Assembly (NCBI GenBank): GCA_045636065.1
Contig: JAZTWW010000022.1
Span: 1-53,033 of the forward strand
DNA from: RGIG5050 sp045636065
GTDB taxonomy: Bacteria > Verrucomicrobiota > Kiritimatiellia > RFP12 > UBA1067
DNA length: 53,033 bases
Direction of reading: 5' to 3'
How positions within the stretch are numbered: the stretch's first letter is position 1; each line of letters begins with the position of its first letter. The notes under the pieces are model-generated. The model made no database searches, had not been told where the DNA came from, and saw nothing but the letters and a program-made list of their open reading frames with translations. Made by a program: the position numbers and the translations under genes. Of this stretch, positions 50,413 through 53,033 are shown one piece after another.

Positions 50413-52104
50413 ATGTTCGATCCACTTCTCGATCTGCTCAAGCAGAACGGCATCCTCGATGACGACGGCATCGCCGTCCTCCAGGAGGAGCAGCGCAACT
50501 CGAACGGAAAGACCTTCCGCCAGCTCGTCATAGACGAGGAGTACGTCACCGAGGATGACCTCCTCGCGATGATGGCCGCCTACCAGGGATGCGACGTAAT
50601 CGATCTCGCGTCGATGGAGCTCGATTCCGATACGGTCAACGCCATACCCGCCTCGATCGCGAGGATGTACAACGTCCTCTGCGTCGCGGTCGACGATACG
50701 AGCGTCACGCTCGCGACGGCGGATCTCGTCGATCCCCGCGTCGTGGACGAGGTTACGTTCGCGCTCTCCAAGGAGGTGCGCTTCGTCATGGCGCGCGAGG
50801 CCGATGTCGCCGAGCGCATCTCGCAGCACTACGGCTCTGACGACGCGAGCGTCGCCGACATGCTCAAGGGCCTCGGCGAAGGCCTTGAGGCCGACGAGTC
50901 CCTTACGGCCGACGCGAACGACGTCGCGAGCCTCGAGGGCGCCGCGAACAACAACGCCGTCATCAGGTTCGTGAACATGGTGCTCTACCAGGGCGTCGTG
51001 GACCGCGCGGCCGATATCCACATCGAGCCGTTCGAGAACGACTTCAAGATCCGCTACCGCGTCGACGGCGCCCTCTACGCGGTGAAGGCGCCGGACGTGT
51101 CGATGGCCCCTGCGATCATAAGCCGCATCAAGATCATGGCGGGCCTCAACATCGCCGAAAGGCGCATCCCGCAGGACGGACGCATCGCCATCAACGTCGC
51201 GGGCCGCCCTGTCGATCTGCGCGTATCCTGCCTTCCCACAGCGCACGGTGAATCGGTGGTTATGCGTATTCTCGACCAGAGCGCAACATCGCTCGACCTC
51301 GAGAACGTTGGCCTCGCCGAGGACGTGTACGAGCAGCTCACGATGGACATCGAGAAGCCGAACGGCATCATCGTCGTCACGGGCCCGACCGGCTCCGGCA
51401 AGACGACGACCCTCTATTCCGTCTTGAAGCGCATCAATACGATCGACTCGAAGCTCCTCACGGCCGAGGAGCCTGTCGAATACGACGTGGACGGCATCGT
51501 GCAGTGCCCGGTGGACCATGCGGCAGGCAACTCGTTCCCCAAGGTGCTGCGCGCGTTCCTGCGTCAGGACCCGGACGTGATGCTCATCGGCGAGATCCGC
51601 GACCTGGAGACGGCCGAAGTGGCCATTCAGGCGGCTCTTACCGGCCACCTCGTCTTCTCGACCCTGCACACGAACGACGCCGCAGGCGCCGTGACGCGCT
51701 TTGTGGACATGAACGTCGCCCCGTACATGGTGGCGAGCACCCTTGAGGCCGTCCTCGGGCAGCGCCTTCTTAGAACCTGCTGCAAGGACTGCAAGACGCC
51801 CTACGAGCCCGACAACGAGCAGCTGGAGCGCATCAGCCTTACGCGCGATCAGATCGGCGGCAGGCCGTTCTACTTCGGGAAGGGCTGCAAGACGTGCAAC
51901 GGAACGGGATACAAGGGGCGCAAGGCCATCTTCGAGTACCTTCGCGTCTCGAATCCGATCCGCGAGCTCATCTCGGCGCGTTCGCCTTCGCTCGTCATCC
52001 GCGAGAAGGCCCGCGAGCTCGGGATGCGCACGATGCGCGAGGATGGCGTAAGGAACATCCTCGACGGCTACACCACGATCGACGAGGTCTTGCGCTACAC
52101 CTGA
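50413..52104 (+). CDS. Type IV pilus/type II secretion assembly ATPase, PilB/GspE family (second copy)
   Basis: A 563-residue paralogue of the ATPase at 47569-49236. It has an MshEN-like N-terminus, Walker A GPTGSGKTTT with Lys330, TAEEPVEYDVDGI in place of the usual VEDPVEY, PDVMLIGEIRDLETAE, the His box TGHLVFSTLHTND, and a zinc site (CKDC, CKTC). The EEP instead of EDP in the Asp box is a visible difference. It could serve a type II secretion system while the first copy serves the pilus, or both may act on one machine. It starts three bases after the pilT stop and overlaps the next gene. Confidence 0.92.
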   Translation: MFDPLLDLLKQNGILDDDGIAVLQEEQRNSNGKTFRQLVIDEEYVTEDDLLAMMAAYQGCDVIDLASMELDSDTVNAIPASIARMYNVLCVAVDDTSVTLATADLVDPRVVDEVTFALSKEVRFVMAREADVAERISQHYGSDDASVADMLKGLGEGLEADESLTADANDVASLEGAANNNAVIRFVNMVLYQGVVDRAADIHIEPFENDFKIRYRVDGALYAVKAPDVSMAPAIISRIKIMAGLNIAERRIPQDGRIAINVAGRPVDLRVSCLPTAHGESVVMRILDQSATSLDLENVGLAEDVYEQLTMDIEKPNGIIVVTGPTGSGKTTTLYSVLKRINTIDSKLLTAEEPVEYDVDGIVQCPVDHAAGNSFPKVLRAFLRQDPDVMLIGEIRDLETAEVAIQAALTGHLVFSTLHTNDAAGAVTRFVDMNVAPYMVASTLEAVLGQRLLRTCCKDCKTPYEPDNEQLERISLTRDQIGGRPFYFGKGCKTCNGTGYKGRKAIFEYLRVSNPIRELISARSPSLVIREKARELGMRTMREDGVRNILDGYTTIDEVLRYT

Positions 52105-52640
52105 TGCGGATCGTCGCGCTCGACTTCGAAACGACCGGCCCGGCAGAGGGCTGGCCGAACGAACCCTGGCAGCTCGGCATGGTCGAGCTGGACCCGGGTT
52201 CGTTTGATGTTATCGATGGGACGATGTGGGAGACCTTCTTCAGGATCGATCCGAAAAGGCCTTTCTCGCCGCGCGCGCTCGGCAGGTGGGCGGGGATGCG
52301 CGACGAGCTTGCAGCGGCGCCGGCTCTCTACGACATCTGGCCGGAGGTTGCAAAGCGGCTTTCCGGGGCGGTTCTCGTGGCGCACAACGCCGGTACGGAG
52401 AGGACGCTTCTTACCAGGATAGCGCCTCTTTCCCCATGGGGACCGTGGACGGATACGCTCACCCTTGCGAAGCGCCACTGGCCAAATCTTTCAGGCTACA
52501 GGCTTTCGGATGTCGCAGGCGCATTCGGTCTTGCGGAGCGCCTTGGGGAGCTTCTTCCTGGCCGCACATGGCACGATGCCCTCTACGACGCTGTCGCAGG
52601 CGCGCTAGTATACTCGCATATTCGCAGGATGTTCGCTTAG
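52104..52640 (+). CDS. DnaQ-like 3'-5' exonuclease
   Basis: A 178-residue DEDD-family exonuclease domain. Exo I is LDFETTG with Asp7 and Glu9, Exo II contains VLVAHNAGTERTLL, and Exo III has HDALYDAVAGALV with the general-base histidine (DEDDh type). It is a stand-alone domain like the epsilon-like proteins found beside other genes. A role in proofreading, repair or RNA turnover cannot be told apart here. The ATG overlaps the stop of the second PilB-like gene (TGATG), so it is co-transcribed with the pilus ATPases. Confidence 0.85.
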   Translation: MRIVALDFETTGPAEGWPNEPWQLGMVELDPGSFDVIDGTMWETFFRIDPKRPFSPRALGRWAGMRDELAAAPALYDIWPEVAKRLSGAVLVAHNAGTERTLLTRIAPLSPWGPWTDTLTLAKRHWPNLSGYRLSDVAGAFGLAERLGELLPGRTWHDALYDAVAGALVYSHIRRMFA

Positions 52641-52748
52641 AATCCGCGGCGGATCGGTTGAAAGCAATGGATAAAAGGGATCTAAGCGATAAATCCAATG
52701 AAATGGACTTTGGATGGGCAAGAAGCGCAAGCGCGCATGCCCCCGCCG

Positions 52749-52860
52749 GACTTTAAGGGGGACTGTCCCCATCTTGCACTTTAAGGGGGACTGTCCCCAT
52801 TGGACTTCAAGGACTTTAAGGGGGACTGTCCCCATTGGACTTCAAGTGGGGACTGTCCCC
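52749..52860. repeat. Four clustered copies of a GGGGACTGTCCCC palindrome
   Basis: The 13-base palindrome (central T aside) is at 52758-52770, 52786-52798, 52821-52833 and 52848-52860. Copies 1-3 share the left flank CTTTAAG. Copies 2 and 3 share the right flank ATTGGACTTCAA, and copies 1 and 4 share ATCTTGC. The units are therefore mixed, not simple tandem duplicates. The spacing (about 27-35 bases) and palindrome resemble REP-type intergenic repeats rather than CRISPR. Confidence 0.85.
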
Positions 52861-52865
52861 ATCTT

Positions 52866-52896
52866 GCGCAAAAATCGACATGTGGCGATTTTGTGC
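52866..52896. other. Hairpin abutting the last promoter
   Basis: GCGCAAAAATCG (52866-52877) pairs with CGATTTTGTGC (52886-52896) with one bulged A and one G-T pair, loop of eight bases. It ends exactly where the -35 box of the following promoter begins. It may be a terminator for the upstream operon, although no T-tract follows the stem, or an operator site. Confidence 0.5.
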
Positions 52897-52925
52897 TTGA
52901 AGATGCCCGCGAAGTGTAGTACAAT
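52897..52925 (+). promoter_or_regulatory. Promoter reading out of the window
   Basis: A -35 TTGAAG (52897-52902), a 17-base spacer, and a -10 TACAAT (52920-52925). No open frame with a good start follows within the window, so it drives a long leader, an RNA gene, or a gene beyond position 53033. Confidence 0.65.
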
Positions 52926-53033
52926 ATGCGGCGTTCGGCGGGAAAGTGTATCGAATAAATTGAAACGGACAGTTAGCCAATCAATTGGCAAGGCGGATGT
53001 CAATCCCATTTCGGGATCGGCATCGTCTCTCGC

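Larger units (their letters stand above)
52641..53033. other. Intergenic region of 393 bases holding repeats, a hairpin and an outward promoter
   Basis: No convincing gene is seen here. It contains four palindromic repeats (52757-52860), a hairpin (52866-52896) and a promoter (52897-52925). The last 108 bases after the promoter hold small inverted repeats, GCCAA/TTGGC near 52975-52988 and ATCCC/GGGAT near 53003-53017. They could be a structured leader or the start of an RNA gene that I do not recognise. Confidence 0.6.

Noticed and set aside
49252..51669. An 805-codon open frame on the minus strand across the pilus ATPase genes
   Set aside because: It is antisense to two clear ATPase genes with intact motifs. 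Its translation is arginine- and leucine-rich low-complexity sequence, as expected for the reverse of GC-rich coding DNA.
52668..52756. A 29-codon plus-strand frame after the exonuclease gene
   Set aside because: It has no ribosome site and no recognisable features, and it runs into the repeat region.
52605..52835. A minus-strand 76-codon frame with repeated MGTVPLK
   Set aside because: The peptide repeat is only the translation of the GGGGACTGTCCCC palindromes.
52757..52860. Possible CRISPR array
   Set aside because: The repeats are only 13 bases, the gaps are unequal and themselves repeated, and no cas gene is near.
1..53033. tRNA, rRNA, insertion sequences or prophage genes
   Set aside because: I checked the intergenic gaps and found no cloverleaf, transposase or phage-like gene.

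Overview
The window is a GC-rich bacterial chromosome segment. Every gene I can support lies on the + strand, densely packed, with many ATGA-type stop/start overlaps. Lipoprotein and Sec signals, an OFA-type transporter, type IV pilus ATPases, a WecG-like glycosyltransferase and a BvgS-type hybrid kinase indicate a Gram-negative (diderm) cell. My best guess is an uncultured Kiritimatiellota/Verrucomicrobiota-type (PVC) organism. This rests on general gene content, not on a marker gene, and is only moderately supported. No rRNA, tRNA, CRISPR array, insertion sequence or prophage was seen.

Layout. 1-12.5 kb: the tail of an unknown gene, a large acyl-CoA dehydrogenase, an OFA-family MFS transporter, folC, a TPR protein, a lipoprotein, a stand-alone AICAR transformylase (purH without its cyclohydrolase half), gpsA, a secreted coiled-coil protein, ridA, rsmB and nth. 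12.5-22.3 kb: two small membrane proteins, a glycine-tailed RRM protein, ispE, a secreted esterase, homoserine dehydrogenase, a biotinylated carboxyltransferase subunit, a TrmA/RlmD-type methyltransferase, miaB and an orphan DppC-type permease. 22.3-27.8 kb: a trp operon (trpL-E-GD-C-A-F, no trpB) behind a textbook ribosome-mediated attenuator with a Trp-Trp-Trp leader peptide. 27.9-29.8 kb: an OB-fold-like DUF3127 protein with an SSB-like acidic tip, prmC and a YchJ/SEC-C protein.

29.8-40.6 kb is the most unusual part. A receiver-PP2C phosphatase-HATPase kinase protein (HsbR-like) overlaps an HPt protein. Next come a polyprenyl-phosphate sugar transferase and two nucleotidyltransferase-like proteins, then a STAS anti-sigma-factor antagonist, a hybrid histidine kinase with periplasmic solute-binding domains, a GT4-GT26 fusion glycosyltransferase and a half-length GT4 protein. 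Together these could form a phosphorelay feeding a partner switch, embedded in a surface polysaccharide locus. 40.6-46.6 kb is the conserved nusA-infB-rbfA-truB-ribF cluster. It lies behind a strong promoter followed at once by an intrinsic terminator, and its TruB lacks the catalytic aspartate. 46.6-52.6 kb: a phosphotransferase, then pilB-like, pilT-like and pilB-like ATPases and a DnaQ-like exonuclease. 52.6-53.0 kb: four copies of a GGGGACTGTCCCC palindrome, a hairpin and a promoter facing out of the window.

Several promoters share one architecture (TTGnnn, 17-bp spacer, often TGG before a TAnnAT -10). At gpsA, ychJ and trpL the start codon falls at or almost at the predicted transcription start, which suggests leaderless mRNAs.
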